From contig JAPLDL010000015.1 in NCBI GenBank assembly GCA_026391735.1, forward strand, positions 186,001 through 250,000: a stretch of DNA of 64,000 bases. The letters are read 5' to 3'. Each line of letters begins with the position of its first letter. Within the stretch, counting starts at the first letter, position 1. Shown here one piece after another: positions 25,230-34,057 of this stretch. The notes under the pieces were generated by a model. The model was not told where the DNA came from and made no database searches. It worked only from the letters and a program-made list of their open reading frames with translations. The DNA is from Bacteroidota bacterium. Lineage in GTDB: Bacteria > Bacteroidota > Bacteroidia > Bacteroidales > FEN-979. Position numbers and translations under genes: made by a program.

Positions 25230-25556
25230 TTAAAATAAATAACTGATTCTATCGATGGTTCCGGCTGCAGCTGTTCCTTTACCCAGGGCAACGCGTATGA
25301 AGATTCCCCTGGCAACTCCAGTGAGATTCCAGGAGTGGGAGGTTTTTACCGGATTGACGGTAACCAGGGATTCGGGTACCTGGGTAAAACTCGCACTTGG
25401 TGAAATGGCCTGCTCGAGGGACAAGGTAACATCATCCGCTACAAGATCCGTGTAGTCGACCTGGATCATGGCGTTATTGGAATCGACCTGCTGGGCATCG
25501 AAATTGTGATTGCCATCGGCAATCGAATAATCTGGTTTTTGGTTTATGAGTGACAT
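25230..25556 (-). CDS. Small phage beta-domain protein
   Basis: 108 residues, unrecognised as a named family. Its middle and end (VDYTDLVADDVTLSLEQAIS; SHSWNLTGV; GTIDRISYLF) resemble the C-terminal half of the LysM-like protein at 27766-28341 (LNYTDLIGDVIVYVEQSLDG; SHTFNFVDL; GTLDTITWRT), so it is a stand-alone copy of the same beta-sandwich. Its place between the two fibre genes suggests a fibre accessory or virion decoration protein. Confidence 0.7.
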   Translation of the reverse strand: MSLINQKPDYSIADGNHNFDAQQVDSNNAMIQVDYTDLVADDVTLSLEQAISPSASFTQVPESLVTVNPVKTSHSWNLTGVARGIFIRVALGKGTAAAGTIDRISYLF

Positions 25557-25583
25557 TGTTATAGGATTTAAACGGTTTTTAAA

Positions 25584-26411
25584 TTAAGCATCGCCTTCAG
25601 GAGGAGCTGAGCCACCACTTGTGGGTAATCCCCAGTTGACGGGATCCTGGAAGTTTATCAGGTATTGAAATGAGATATAGTTCGTGGCCGTAATTGAAGC
25701 GCCCGATACATATACATCGCCATTCTTCTTGATCTTGAGTACACCAGGTGTCACAGAGTCGTTGAAGAACGGGGCAACCAGGTCACCACTGGGACGATGT
25801 CCTGAAGGAAGGGTTGTTATCTTACCTGCAGTTACGGTTGCGTTAAACGCGCCCAGGAGCATATACCAGCCCATGGTGTTCTTTTCAAGCTTTAGGCCAT
25901 CGAGACCGGTTGCTGCGCCAAATCCAGTCAGATAACTGAGGGTATAAAGATTCAGCAGATTCGAATTCAGGGTGATCTGTGAGAGGATAAGACTCGTAAG
26001 CTTGCCAATTAACGGGATGGAATTAAACGCGATGCTCCCACCTGGCTGGCTGCTTTCATAAGCCATTTCGTAGCGACGCAATTCCCATACATTGTGTGTG
26101 GTTGTATCTTTGAAGGTGCGGTTCTCAGAGGTAGTGATATCAGGTACCAGGTAGAGACCATACCCCTCATCGTGGGCCACGAAACTTGAAGCCGGGACAT
26201 AGCAGATCTCGTCACCATCAAAGAACCAGCCTTCGGTAACATCTACATTGGTGTTTACAGTCAGTACCATTCCACAGACGATGAATGAGGTTTCCTCAGG
26301 CAACAGACCCGTTAAAATGGCCTTTAGCAATGCTTTTTCCACATTCTGGATCAATTCCCAGTCTGCGGATCTCAGTGGCTGTGCGCCTCCAAGGCTTAAT
26401 AATCTATCCAT
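25584..26411 (-). CDS. Putative tail fibre protein
   Basis: About 275 residues from MDRLLSLGGAQPLRS. The N-terminal segment with ADWELIQNVEKALLKAI resembles the virion-attachment start of Bacteroidota phage fibres. The C-terminal beta region contains LPSGHRPSGDLVAPFFND and LKIKKNGDVYVSG, a pattern common at the tips of phage fibres. The start codon lies 2 bp from the stop of the preceding gene. An upstream in-frame ATG inside that gene is not used in my reading. Confidence 0.65.
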   Translation of the reverse strand: MDRLLSLGGAQPLRSADWELIQNVEKALLKAILTGLLPEETSFIVCGMVLTVNTNVDVTEGWFFDGDEICYVPASSFVAHDEGYGLYLVPDITTSENRTFKDTTTHNVWELRRYEMAYESSQPGGSIAFNSIPLIGKLTSLILSQITLNSNLLNLYTLSYLTGFGAATGLDGLKLEKNTMGWYMLLGAFNATVTAGKITTLPSGHRPSGDLVAPFFNDSVTPGVLKIKKNGDVYVSGASITATNYISFQYLINFQDPVNWGLPTSGGSAPPEGDA

Positions 26412-26412
26412 A

Positions 26413-26871
26413 TTAAATGAGTTGTATGATAAAAACCTTACTAAACAGCTTGAATTTGTTAACATCCGCGGCGATTACATTACAGAAATCAGACAAAGCG
26501 CTCGGTACTTTTACCACGAAATCAACCGTTACCTCATCATTGTTACTGTACACATAATTATCGGGTTCGTACATGAATAAATCAACCTCTCCTGAAGGTG
26601 GAACTCCATGCCATACCCAGGGACCGAGCTCGTAACCTTCAACGATTCGTATCTCTGTTGTACCCCACCGCTCGTTTAAAAACTTTTCCAAATAACACAC
26701 CTGGGGAGTCATGCGTGCCTCTGTAAGCGCACGCTGACGCAGTTGCATCAAGCGGTTATGAATCATCACCAGGTCGCTCACAAATACCTTTGCCCAGGCA
26801 ATAAACCGGGGTGTCCTGCGGCGAAAGGGCAGCAGGATCTGAATAAGCTTATATAGCGAGAAGTTCCACAT
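26413..26871 (-). CDS. Phage tail protein of unknown family, baseplate-proximal
   Basis: 152 residues without a recognised motif. Its location directly after the baseplate J-like gene (1-bp overlap) and before the fibre is the place of gpI-type proteins that link baseplate and fibres. Visible features are a basic, aromatic N-terminus, LPFRRRTPRFIAWAKVFV, and a beta-rich C-terminal half (DEVTVDFVVKVPSAL). Assigned by position only. Confidence 0.55.
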   Translation of the reverse strand: MWNFSLYKLIQILLPFRRRTPRFIAWAKVFVSDLVMIHNRLMQLRQRALTEARMTPQVCYLEKFLNERWGTTEIRIVEGYELGPWVWHGVPPSGEVDLFMYEPDNYVYSNNDEVTVDFVVKVPSALSDFCNVIAADVNKFKLFSKVFIIQLI

Positions 26872-27764
26872 TATTCAACCGATACTTGTATGTAATCCTG
26901 ATAAGTAAAACTGGACGATGCCTGGTCAATCACAAAATGCCCGGACACGGACTCAACACTCATGTCGACAGTGGCAAAGGTGCCTCCGGCTGCTTTGTGT
27001 TGTGCGGAATTGAGTTTCACATCCTTTACACCTTCCGCTGCCTTGATCAAGTTGACCAGGGTGGAGAGCGTAATGATTCCGTCAAACTCCAAACTATTCC
27101 CGTATGCAGTAATTGCGTTATCGATCGGAAACACACTGGCATCCCTGAGTAGTGAATTATTTCCGTTTAACACCAGGCGATCCCGGATGATCTTGATGTC
27201 GATCTTTAAAATGTCTGCAGCCTGGGAAACGATTTCAAGGCGAACACCGGCGTCTTTCCACTGAGCCCAGAATTCAGTAAATGCAGCTTTCTCGTTTATG
27301 CTCAAAGGAACTTTCTGTGCACCTGATTCCTTGGCGACCTTCAAAATCACCTTACCATTCTTTTCTGATGCAGCTGCATACTTGACCACCTTTGCGTCCT
27401 CATCAATTCGGGCATACTGGTATTGGCCATCCTTCCAGATCATCGCATAACCATACTGGAATTTCTTGCTCTCCTCAGCATACCACCTGCGAGTGTGTGG
27501 TTTTTTGGCGGATAAGATATCGGTGATTTCCTCAGTATGTTTATCGAACAAGGTTTCAACGATCCAGGATCCAGTGGCAAACAGCCACATGAATAGTCGC
27601 CATACAGCCACCTTACTGGATGAGTTGATATCCGAAAGAAGGGTATCCCAGGTATCCTGAATGCTGTGTGAGTTATTAGCGTCCACTACATAATCATGCA
27701 ACTCCTGGAAGGTGGATTTAACCACATTCAGAGAATCAAATATTTCGGAGATCTTACGAGCCAT
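26871..27764 (-). CDS. Baseplate J-like protein
   Basis: About 297 residues from MARKISEIFDSL; the first longer ATG overlaps the upstream gene and is less likely. Features of the gpJ/gp47 wedge family: the N-terminal KISEIFDSLNVVKSTFQEL, the helical SDINSSSKVAVWRLFMWLFA, and the beta C-terminal half with ITLSTLVNLIKAAEGVKDVKL. It builds the wedge of the contractile-tail baseplate. It follows the LysM-like gene and precedes the gpI-position gene, as in other Mu-like tails. Confidence 0.75.
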   Translation of the reverse strand: MARKISEIFDSLNVVKSTFQELHDYVVDANNSHSIQDTWDTLLSDINSSSKVAVWRLFMWLFATGSWIVETLFDKHTEEITDILSAKKPHTRRWYAEESKKFQYGYAMIWKDGQYQYARIDEDAKVVKYAAASEKNGKVILKVAKESGAQKVPLSINEKAAFTEFWAQWKDAGVRLEIVSQAADILKIDIKIIRDRLVLNGNNSLLRDASVFPIDNAITAYGNSLEFDGIITLSTLVNLIKAAEGVKDVKLNSAQHKAAGGTFATVDMSVESVSGHFVIDQASSSFTYQDYIQVSVE

Positions 27765-27765
27765 A

Positions 27766-28341
27766 TTATGTCCTCCAGGTAATTGTGTCCAGGGTACCGG
27801 TTGCTCCACCTGCAGCCTCGAGGCGGACCCTGCAGAAGTTGGTTACCAGGTCAACGAAATTGAACGTATGAGAATCCTCAGAGGGATCCAATTCATAGAA
27901 TGCTCCTGTAATGGGTGAGTAGTTAACTCCATCCAAGGACTGTTCAACATAGACGATAACATCGCCAATTAAGTCAGTATAATTGAGCTGAAGGCTTAAT
28001 TCATCTCCCATGTTGGACAGACGAACCCCGGCAAACTGCTCATTCCCGTCACCGAAGTCGTATGCAATATTTTGCGTCACGTTGATCATGTCAATAATTG
28101 TTAATTCAATGGCTTCTCCCAACCCGGAGACGGGCTTACTGTTATTCCGCGTGTAATAATCAACCACAGGGGCGTTAATGACCGTGTCCGGTACTAACAC
28201 CGGCTGGCCAACTGATAAAGCCATGTCGGGGCGGATAAACGCATTTATGCCCATAATTTCGAAGGCTCCGGATGCGTCTCCCATTTCCTGAAGAGCGATA
28301 TCCCAAACGGTCTGGTTTGCGATTGCGGTTACAGTTTTCAT
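27766..28341 (-). CDS. LysM-like tail protein fused to a beta-sandwich domain
   Basis: 191 residues. Residues 1-50 are LysM-like (TVWDIALQEMGDASGAFEIMG through VGQPVLVPD), a fold used by phage hub proteins such as gpX/gp53. Residues 80-191 form a beta domain shared with the proteins at 25230-25556 and possibly 33583-34032. It overlaps the gp25-like gene by 4 bp. It probably connects tube and baseplate. The fused C-terminal domain is not part of standard LysM tail proteins and may bind surface sugars (inference). Confidence 0.68.
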   Translation of the reverse strand: MKTVTAIANQTVWDIALQEMGDASGAFEIMGINAFIRPDMALSVGQPVLVPDTVINAPVVDYYTRNNSKPVSGLGEAIELTIIDMINVTQNIAYDFGDGNEQFAGVRLSNMGDELSLQLNYTDLIGDVIVYVEQSLDGVNYSPITGAFYELDPSEDSHTFNFVDLVTNFCRVRLEAAGGATGTLDTITWRT

Positions 28342-28625
28342 TTATACTGCGCGTTTATGTTGATCCCACCTATGGCCGTTACTTTCAGAACGCTCATGCC
28401 ATCGCGGGTGAACTGAGATCTTATCTTTCGTATCATGTCGGTCTTGTCTTCATCCAGTAAAAAACCCTCTATACCTACCCCGGTGACAGGAAATTGTTTA
28501 TACTCACCTTCATTGGCCACAAGGAGATCCACCTGGTGCTGACGAGTGGAATCTCCTATGGCGAAGTCTCCATCCTCACTGGCCAGATCGTTTGTCACGA
28601 TATCGATGAGTATATCAGTTGGCAT
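28338..28625 (-). CDS. Baseplate wedge protein, GPW/gp25 family
   Basis: 95 residues, the usual size for gp25/gpW lysozyme-like wedge proteins. It shows DILIDIVTNDLASEDGDFAIGD, then the QHQVDLLVANEGEYKQFP and GVGIEGFL segments seen in Bacteroidota phages. It shares one base with the spike gene upstream and four with the LysM-like gene downstream, so the tail genes are tightly packed and probably translationally coupled. Confidence 0.8.
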   Translation of the reverse strand: MPTDILIDIVTNDLASEDGDFAIGDSTRQHQVDLLVANEGEYKQFPVTGVGIEGFLLDEDKTDMIRKIRSQFTRDGMSVLKVTAIGGININAQYK

Positions 28626-29179
28626 TAGTGTTTTACCTTTTTATCTTCCAATGGATCACGTTCTGATTTAGTAGGATCAATATTCATTAATCCAGTCGAT
28701 AATGGAGGTGACGTAGCCGTACCGGTTTCAGGATGAGTGTGAGAGTCGTATTTAGTTCTGAACTGCTTAACATAGTCCTCTATTGAATTCAGGCGATCCA
28801 CCAGTTTTTCAATGTTGATCAGACCACCGTTATCCCCTTTATTGATTACTATGTTGCCGCTGGATCCATCGATGTCGATCGTGATATCTTTATGCTTATA
28901 GAAAATCTTCTCCGGATCATCGACCTTGATAATCATGACATCGCGCAAATCTTCATCATTGCATCCAAGGATCACACTGGAGCCGACCTTCGGAGTCAAA
29001 ATCAATTTATCCTCATCGTCGCGGGTGGTTGCCTTGAGCTTGATATCGGTAAGTTCCAGATCTCCAAGTTTCGCACTGCAGGTATTTCCGGTGATCTCTG
29101 TCACGGTTGCATAAAAAAAGCAGTCTCCTTTTTTCTTAAGCCTTCTGAAGGCTTCCACAAATTTTGCTATTTGATCCAT
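28625..29179 (-). CDS. Baseplate assembly protein V / tail spike
   Basis: 184 residues. The N-terminal OB-fold (FFYATVTEITGNTCSAKLGD, then VILGCNDEDLRDVMIIKVDDP) is followed by a short beta-helix segment with DITIDIDGSSGNIVINKG, and a C-terminal tail with SHTHPETGTATSPPL. The HTH-containing tip motif resembles the metal-binding tips of membrane-piercing spikes. It acts at the centre of the baseplate and overlaps hub and gp25 genes by single bases. Confidence 0.82.
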   Translation of the reverse strand: MDQIAKFVEAFRRLKKKGDCFFYATVTEITGNTCSAKLGDLELTDIKLKATTRDDEDKLILTPKVGSSVILGCNDEDLRDVMIIKVDDPEKIFYKHKDITIDIDGSSGNIVINKGDNGGLINIEKLVDRLNSIEDYVKQFRTKYDSHTHPETGTATSPPLSTGLMNIDPTKSERDPLEDKKVKH

Positions 29180-30150
29180 TATGAGAGCTTCCTTCCTATT
29201 TGTACTTTTTTCACGCCACCGGCCTGAGAGAAATTCGTAGTTACCGAAACCACGTAATAGGTCCCGGTCTTATACTCATAGTCCTTATCGGTGATCTTAG
29301 CGGAGTACCCTGGATGAACTTCAGGTACCAGCCATGAGGTTATGGATCCTTCATACCCGTCAAACACCAGGTACTTCAATTCTTCTTCGCCGCGTTTCTT
29401 CAGGGTTTCTTTATCGGTAACCCCGGATATCTTGATCGATCGCTTTTCTCCACCGGTAGTTCCAAGAGTAATGATTGTGCGTTTGTTATCCAGGGAGATC
29501 CCTTCTACCTCAACTTCATACTGCCGCTCATCGGCGCGTCGGTATTGCAGGTCACTCTTTTCAATATTAACGGCGAAGTCGTAAGTTACATCCCCGAACT
29601 TTTCAATGTATGCCGGATGAAAGTGCAGCACCCGGTCCTTGATGTAAATATTCCCTTTGGTATCTTCGTGGAGTTTGTTCAAGACATCCCTGCCGTTGGC
29701 CTTCCGGATGACGAACTTATCGTATTTAAGTTCGTAGTCGCAATTCAGGGACAGTTTCTGATCTGCAGGCAATGAGAGATTCACCTGGTCGACCACATAT
29801 TGAGCGATCTGCTTGGAAGTGCAATTCTTCATTTCCTTGTCCTTCACCGCCACGCGGGTTAAAAAGATGCCATCTTCACAAACGATGCTGATGGAGAAAT
29901 CGTCCGTAGAAATACGCTCGATGAATCCTTTGAATACACTCTTTACATCCTTATCATAACCGATTGAGATTTCAACCGGATCCCCTCGTTTAATCTTGCT
30001 CTCAATTTCCAGCTGCTTGTTCAATGCTGAACCGGGCAGTTTGATCGTAGCCACATCCGAAAGAACATCAACCGACTCAACGATCTCTACATTATCGAGA
30101 AGCTTGAGCAGGTATTTCCCCAGTTGTATTTTCCAGTTCATTTCAAACAT
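29179..30150 (-). CDS. Baseplate hub protein, late control D-like
   Basis: 323 residues. It matches the gpD/Mu gp44-type hub: N-terminal beta domain with VESVDVLSDVATIKLPG and KRGDPVEISIGYD, then FKGFIERIS, a central ISIVCEDG, and LNKLHEDTKGNIYIKDRVLHF near the middle. The C-terminal VEGISLDNKRTIITLG and SYKTG-like strands complete the hub. It carries the spike encoded by the next gene. Confidence 0.82.
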   Translation of the reverse strand: MFEMNWKIQLGKYLLKLLDNVEIVESVDVLSDVATIKLPGSALNKQLEIESKIKRGDPVEISIGYDKDVKSVFKGFIERISTDDFSISIVCEDGIFLTRVAVKDKEMKNCTSKQIAQYVVDQVNLSLPADQKLSLNCDYELKYDKFVIRKANGRDVLNKLHEDTKGNIYIKDRVLHFHPAYIEKFGDVTYDFAVNIEKSDLQYRRADERQYEVEVEGISLDNKRTIITLGTTGGEKRSIKISGVTDKETLKKRGEEELKYLVFDGYEGSITSWLVPEVHPGYSAKITDKDYEYKTGTYYVVSVTTNFSQAGGVKKVQIGRKLS

Positions 30151-30710
30151 TACTGAGCGGTTAAGGGTTTAACGTCTTCAACCAGCAAATCAAACAGATC
30201 ATCGGACAAGGCTGAGATAGTAAAGCGCTGATTCGCTTCTCCTTTGGTAAAAGGAATATCCCAGGACACGATCGTTATCCGGGTAATATCATGAATCTTC
30301 AACAAGTCGCATTCCACATCAAGGGCTTCTTTCGCTTCGCAGAGTTCTCTCAACTTCCTTACATCATCTTCAGGGTAAACATTCGCATCCTTAAGGTTGA
30401 TCAGCACGCCTTCAATCGTTACCTGGTAATCGTCCTGAGACCAGCGCTCTTTGATTGTGCCGCGTCCCTTGCCCTTTGAAACAGTTCGTTTTGCAATTAC
30501 ATTCCCTCCCGAAATGCTCACCAGGGGTTCCACCGGCACAGTCCATAACTCTTTCTCATGTAAGCCCAACTTCAACGGCATCACCATTGCAAAGCCATTT
30601 CCATTACTGGGCTTATCGTCAGTGGAATCACTGGCTGAAGCAAGCAATGTCACATCCGCGCTATTGCCTTCATTGAGATTGATCCGTACCTGGTTAATAA
30701 TAAATTCCAT
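30150..30710 (-). CDS. Phage tail protein, DUF6046-like
   Basis: 186 residues. Soluble, beta-rich; it contains TVSKGKGRGTIKERWSQDDY and VTIEGVLINL, a pattern I associate with DUF6046 proteins of Bacteroidota phages. Position between tape measure and hub matches Mu gp43-type DNA-circulation/N proteins. The proposed role is a hub-tube connector; this rests on gene order. It overlaps both neighbours by one base. Confidence 0.6.
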   Translation of the reverse strand: MEFIINQVRINLNEGNSADVTLLASASDSTDDKPSNGNGFAMVMPLKLGLHEKELWTVPVEPLVSISGGNVIAKRTVSKGKGRGTIKERWSQDDYQVTIEGVLINLKDANVYPEDDVRKLRELCEAKEALDVECDLLKIHDITRITIVSWDIPFTKGEANQRFTISALSDDLFDLLVEDVKPLTAQ

Positions 30711-32668
30711 TACGAGTTTGCTTGCGCTAAGGCCATGGCCCTGTTTAATGAATCTAAAATCTTGGTCTGCATCTCTTCGATTGATTCGGTAAATGTTTCT
30801 TTCGAGCTGATATTAAGCGTCCCGATCAAATCCTTTAAATTGAACGTATTGTTTACATTCTTACTACCACCGGTTACCACCGTATCGGAAGATGACTTAC
30901 TGCTGGATGGACCTGCTTGTGTTTTCTTCGTTTTCGCTCCGGGAAGTTCCGGGGGTTCGATGGTTGCACCAGGCACGTAGGCTCCCGGCATGAATGGAGC
31001 ATTCAGAGGTTTCTCACTGGTGGGTGCGCTTACGTATTTCGAATAGGATGCTTTTGCCACCGTTTCAGGGGTAAAGGCTGTTTTTACAACCTCCTTGGCC
31101 GCACTGGCTGCATTAGTTACCGCGGTGACCCCTGATAGATCCAGGGCGCCCTGTTTAGCATCTTTCCATGCGCCTTTGAAATCACCTGTAAACAGTTTAT
31201 AAATGGCAGATCCCAGGGATCCTATCCCGGAGATGATCCCCTTGATACGATCCAGGACGAAATCCTTCAGGATCCCGCCGAACCCTTTCATTACCTCCCA
31301 TACCGATTTCACCGCATTACGGAAGCCTTCGAATTTATTCCAAGCATACACCACTCCTGCAACCAGGGCGCCAATGCCAAGCACAATCCAGCCGATGGGC
31401 GAGGCGATGAATGCTGCATTGAGTAACCACTGTGCTGCTGTCCACACGCCGGTTGCAGCTGCTGCCACTCCCTCTGCGATGGTGGCCTGCATGCTCACCA
31501 GGGTAACCAGTCCAACGACACCCTGAATGGCCATCACGCCTATTTTAAACGCAGGCAGCGCTCCTTTGGTCATATTAAACAGGCTGATTCCCCAGTCTTC
31601 AACGCTGGCCTTTACACGGCCCATTTTTTCAGAGAAGCTGCCCATTACGATGCCCGCCTGTTCCTGGGCGGATTTGGTGCCGGATATGACCGTAGTATAC
31701 CTGCCTATCTCATCCGTGCCGCTGATCAGTGCAAGGGCTGCATTCTGGTTTTCTTTCCCAAAGAGCTTGGTGATCAGTGCAGCATCATTCATAGCCGGTT
31801 TAAGTTGGTTCAGCCGGTCGCGGAAGCTTAGGGATGTGTTTCCCAGGGCATTCAAATCCACACCAGCCTTGGCCAGGGCCTTCTGCGTCTCGGGAGGAAG
31901 AAACCTTCCTTCAGAGAGAGTAGCCAGAACATTTCGTATGGCCACGCCGCCTTCAGCGCCCTTCTTCCCTGCTTTATCCAATACCTGGATTGCTGCATTG
32001 AGCTCCTCAAAAGACACTCCCGCCATCTTCGCGGCCATCCCGGAGTTTTCCAGAGCGGCTTTAATCGCAGGGAGCTCGGCAGATCCTTCTTTCGCTGCAG
32101 CAGCCATCACGTTCATCATCTTGGCCATTTCTGCAGCTGCTACGGTTGGATCGTCCAGGGAGACCTGGAACTGATTCATGGCCGTGGTGAGTACCTCGGT
32201 GGCACCGGTGGTGTCACCTCCCATCGTTTTGCTCAGGGTTGATACCGATTCCCCCATGGCCTTAAGAGCTGCAGGGGTCTTAGCGATATCGGGTCCTAAT
32301 TGAGAAAGGATGAGTTTATAGGATTCAACTCCTTTTGCTGCAGAGCCGCCGAAGATCTTTGCATTCTCCCTGGCATAGCCTTCAATCTCCTTGAGTTTAT
32401 CCCCGGTGACCCCGGTGATGGCCGAAAGGTCAGCCATTGCGCTGTTGAGTTTTACTCCCGGCTCAATGGCCGAGTCCAGGGCGGTAGAGACACTATCGAT
32501 TGCACTTTTGATGTTATTGGCTGCGAAGGCTGCCATGCCGACCTTCTGAACAGCAGACTGCAGCGAAGTGGTAGACTTCGCTGCAGCTGCGGCAGTAGAA
32601 CTTATCGCGTTTAAGCCTTCAGTAGCATTGCCGGCAACATTGATGGTATAGGTCGTTGTACTACTCAT
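30710..32668 (-). CDS. Tail tape measure protein
   Basis: 652 residues. The N-terminal half is the TP901-type tape measure core, rich in Ala (MADLSAITGVTGDKLKEIEG, then AEMAKMMNVMAAAAKEGSAE and GVSFEELNAAIQVLDKAGKK). Hydrophobic helices at about 375-450 (including AFIASPIGWIVLGIGALVAG) could insert into the host membrane during DNA entry. The C-terminal region is low-complexity (Pro/Ser/Lys rich). Modest length implies a short contractile tail. It follows the chaperone frameshift pair, as in most tailed phages. Confidence 0.88.
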   Translation of the reverse strand: MSSTTTYTINVAGNATEGLNAISSTAAAAAKSTTSLQSAVQKVGMAAFAANNIKSAIDSVSTALDSAIEPGVKLNSAMADLSAITGVTGDKLKEIEGYARENAKIFGGSAAKGVESYKLILSQLGPDIAKTPAALKAMGESVSTLSKTMGGDTTGATEVLTTAMNQFQVSLDDPTVAAAEMAKMMNVMAAAAKEGSAELPAIKAALENSGMAAKMAGVSFEELNAAIQVLDKAGKKGAEGGVAIRNVLATLSEGRFLPPETQKALAKAGVDLNALGNTSLSFRDRLNQLKPAMNDAALITKLFGKENQNAALALISGTDEIGRYTTVISGTKSAQEQAGIVMGSFSEKMGRVKASVEDWGISLFNMTKGALPAFKIGVMAIQGVVGLVTLVSMQATIAEGVAAAATGVWTAAQWLLNAAFIASPIGWIVLGIGALVAGVVYAWNKFEGFRNAVKSVWEVMKGFGGILKDFVLDRIKGIISGIGSLGSAIYKLFTGDFKGAWKDAKQGALDLSGVTAVTNAASAAKEVVKTAFTPETVAKASYSKYVSAPTSEKPLNAPFMPGAYVPGATIEPPELPGAKTKKTQAGPSSSKSSSDTVVTGGSKNVNNTFNLKDLIGTLNISSKETFTESIEEMQTKILDSLNRAMALAQANS

Positions 32669-32686
32669 GGACTGGGCAATGCGTTG

Positions 32687-32853
32687 TTAGGTGCTGTCTT
32701 TCTCTCTTTTTCTGATATCGGCCAGTTGTTTGAATTTCTGCGCCCAGGCTTCATCCGTCAAGGGTTCAGGATCAATATGCAGATAGTATTCCATCATGGT
32801 GTTGATATAGCCTATCTGGTTTTCGTCGATCGATCCCTGGGCTTGGTTTAAAA
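32687..32853 (-). CDS. Frameshift extension of the tail assembly chaperone (GT-type)
   Basis: A 50-odd codon open frame in the -1 frame overlapping the end of the chaperone gene. At 32846-32854 the minus strand reads TTTTTAAAC, which includes the classic slippery heptamer TTTAAAC just at the zero-frame TAA. A -1 slip on the Phe codon gives ...DFLNQAQGSIDENQIGY and continues to a TAA at 32687-32689, with EYYLHIDPEPLTDEAW and ending ADIRKREKDST. This matches the G/GT chaperone arrangement conserved before tape measure genes. The extension is too short to be a normal independent gene and lacks a convincing ribosome site. Confidence 0.75.
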
Positions 32854-33147
32854 ATCCTCGACCTGGACTTCCTTGGTGGTGATCATCTTCTTGAGTTCTG
32901 CGGCAATCGCAAAGAAGAACCGGTCGTTTGTTTTGAATTCCTCACTTCCACCGAGCCAGATCGTTTCAAGCAGCTTCGCGTTACTCTTAATACCATCGGT
33001 GATGGTGTTCACGAACGATACCTCGGTCCGGGTGGGGTAGCGTAAGTAACAGACATGACCGTCCGATTCAAAACGCTTACCAACCCCGTGCTTCTTTTTC
33101 CACTCGGCCAATTGTTCGGGCGTGGCCTCGCCGATAATTTTAGGCAT
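32848..33147 (-). CDS. Tail assembly chaperone (G-type)
   Basis: 99 residues: PKIIGEATPEQLAEWKKKHG at the start, KRFESDGHVCYLRYPTRTE, and a helical end (FFFAIAAELKKMITTKEVQV). It lies between tail tube and tape measure, the invariant place of G-type chaperones, which coat the tape measure during tail assembly. The stop sits inside a slippery sequence allowing a longer -1 frameshift product (32687-32853). Confidence 0.78.
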   Translation of the reverse strand: MPKIIGEATPEQLAEWKKKHGVGKRFESDGHVCYLRYPTRTEVSFVNTITDGIKSNAKLLETIWLGGSEEFKTNDRFFFAIAAELKKMITTKEVQVEDF

Positions 33148-33150
33148 ATG

Positions 33151-33564
33151 TTAACTGATTTGATTGATTTTGCGCAGGGCGATGAACGGGAGAGTGATCT
33201 CCATGAACTTTGCACCCTGCTTAATGTCCTTTGCTGATTCGGTGAACTGGATCCCGATCATCGAGTCGGTGATCAGGGTGTCACCATTGGAAGGGTTACC
33301 GTAAGAGATCACGGCGTCGGTGACCAGGTTCAGGACAGATCCCTGACCGGCAGCCGTGAGGATTTCAAGCTCACTCTGGGTCACTCCGATCTCTCCTTCG
33401 AAGGCGATATTCCCGGTCTGGATGGAATGGGGATATCGGCCTTTGCCGTACAGGGCTTCACGTTCTGCCTTTTCACTGTACTTGATACTGCGGATACCGG
33501 TGATATCCTTGTTTCCAATGAAAAGCGTGACATCGGCGAATTCGTATTCTTTTGAATTGAACAT
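33151..33564 (-). CDS. Tail tube protein
   Basis: 137 residues. Beta-rich with the tube-like pattern FADVTLFIGNKDITGIRSI, KYSEKAEREALYGKGRYPHS and GEIGVTQSELEILTAAG. Position two genes after the sheath and directly before the chaperone supports this. It polymerises as hexamer rings inside the sheath. Confidence 0.75.
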   Translation of the reverse strand: MFNSKEYEFADVTLFIGNKDITGIRSIKYSEKAEREALYGKGRYPHSIQTGNIAFEGEIGVTQSELEILTAAGQGSVLNLVTDAVISYGNPSNGDTLITDSMIGIQFTESAKDIKQGAKFMEITLPFIALRKINQIS

Positions 33565-33582
33565 CAGGAAGGGGTTTAATGG

Positions 33583-34032
33583 TTACTTTTTCTTGTAGAG
33601 GTAGCCCTTGAAGCGCACCGTGCCGGTCGCATAATGCGTCACCGCGAACCTGTAATAAGGCAGGGTGAGCACGGCCGATAGATGCCAAAGAAACCCGGCG
33701 TCAGTATCTGAAAATCGCACACACTTAAAATCGGTTGCCATGGAGGTGGTCGATGCAACACTTCCCGCGTAGGTTACCAGCTGAAGGTTGTTCCAGATGA
33801 CATTATCAGTGGATCCCTGCAGGTATACGTAGGTACTATCGCTGGTCCCGGTGAGGTGATCAACGTATGCCTGGAACGAGCCGTAGGCGAGATCAGGCAT
33901 GGCGGCTGCAGGGTAATACTTGGTTTGTGATCCCGACAGGGTATCTGCATAGCTGGCCATGACCACACGCTGAGCGGGAACTGATACTGCGAAGAGCATC
34001 ACAATTGCAAAAAGGCTGATTAACTTTTTCAT
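33583..34032 (-). CDS. Signal-peptide-bearing phage protein between sheath and tube
   Basis: 149 residues with a clear N-terminal signal sequence (KKLISLFAIVMLFAVSVPAQ). The remainder is beta-rich with DSTYVYLQGSTDNVIWNNL, a pattern also seen in the other small beta proteins of this phage (IVYVEQSLDGVNYSPI). An exported protein encoded in the middle of the tail operon is unusual. It could be a lysogen-expressed surface protein or, if the signal is not cleaved, a virion decoration protein. Not recognised. Confidence 0.65.
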   Translation of the reverse strand: MKKLISLFAIVMLFAVSVPAQRVVMASYADTLSGSQTKYYPAAAMPDLAYGSFQAYVDHLTGTSDSTYVYLQGSTDNVIWNNLQLVTYAGSVASTTSMATDFKCVRFSDTDAGFLWHLSAVLTLPYYRFAVTHYATGTVRFKGYLYKKK

Positions 34033-34057
34033 GATTTAAATGAGGGTTAAATGAATA

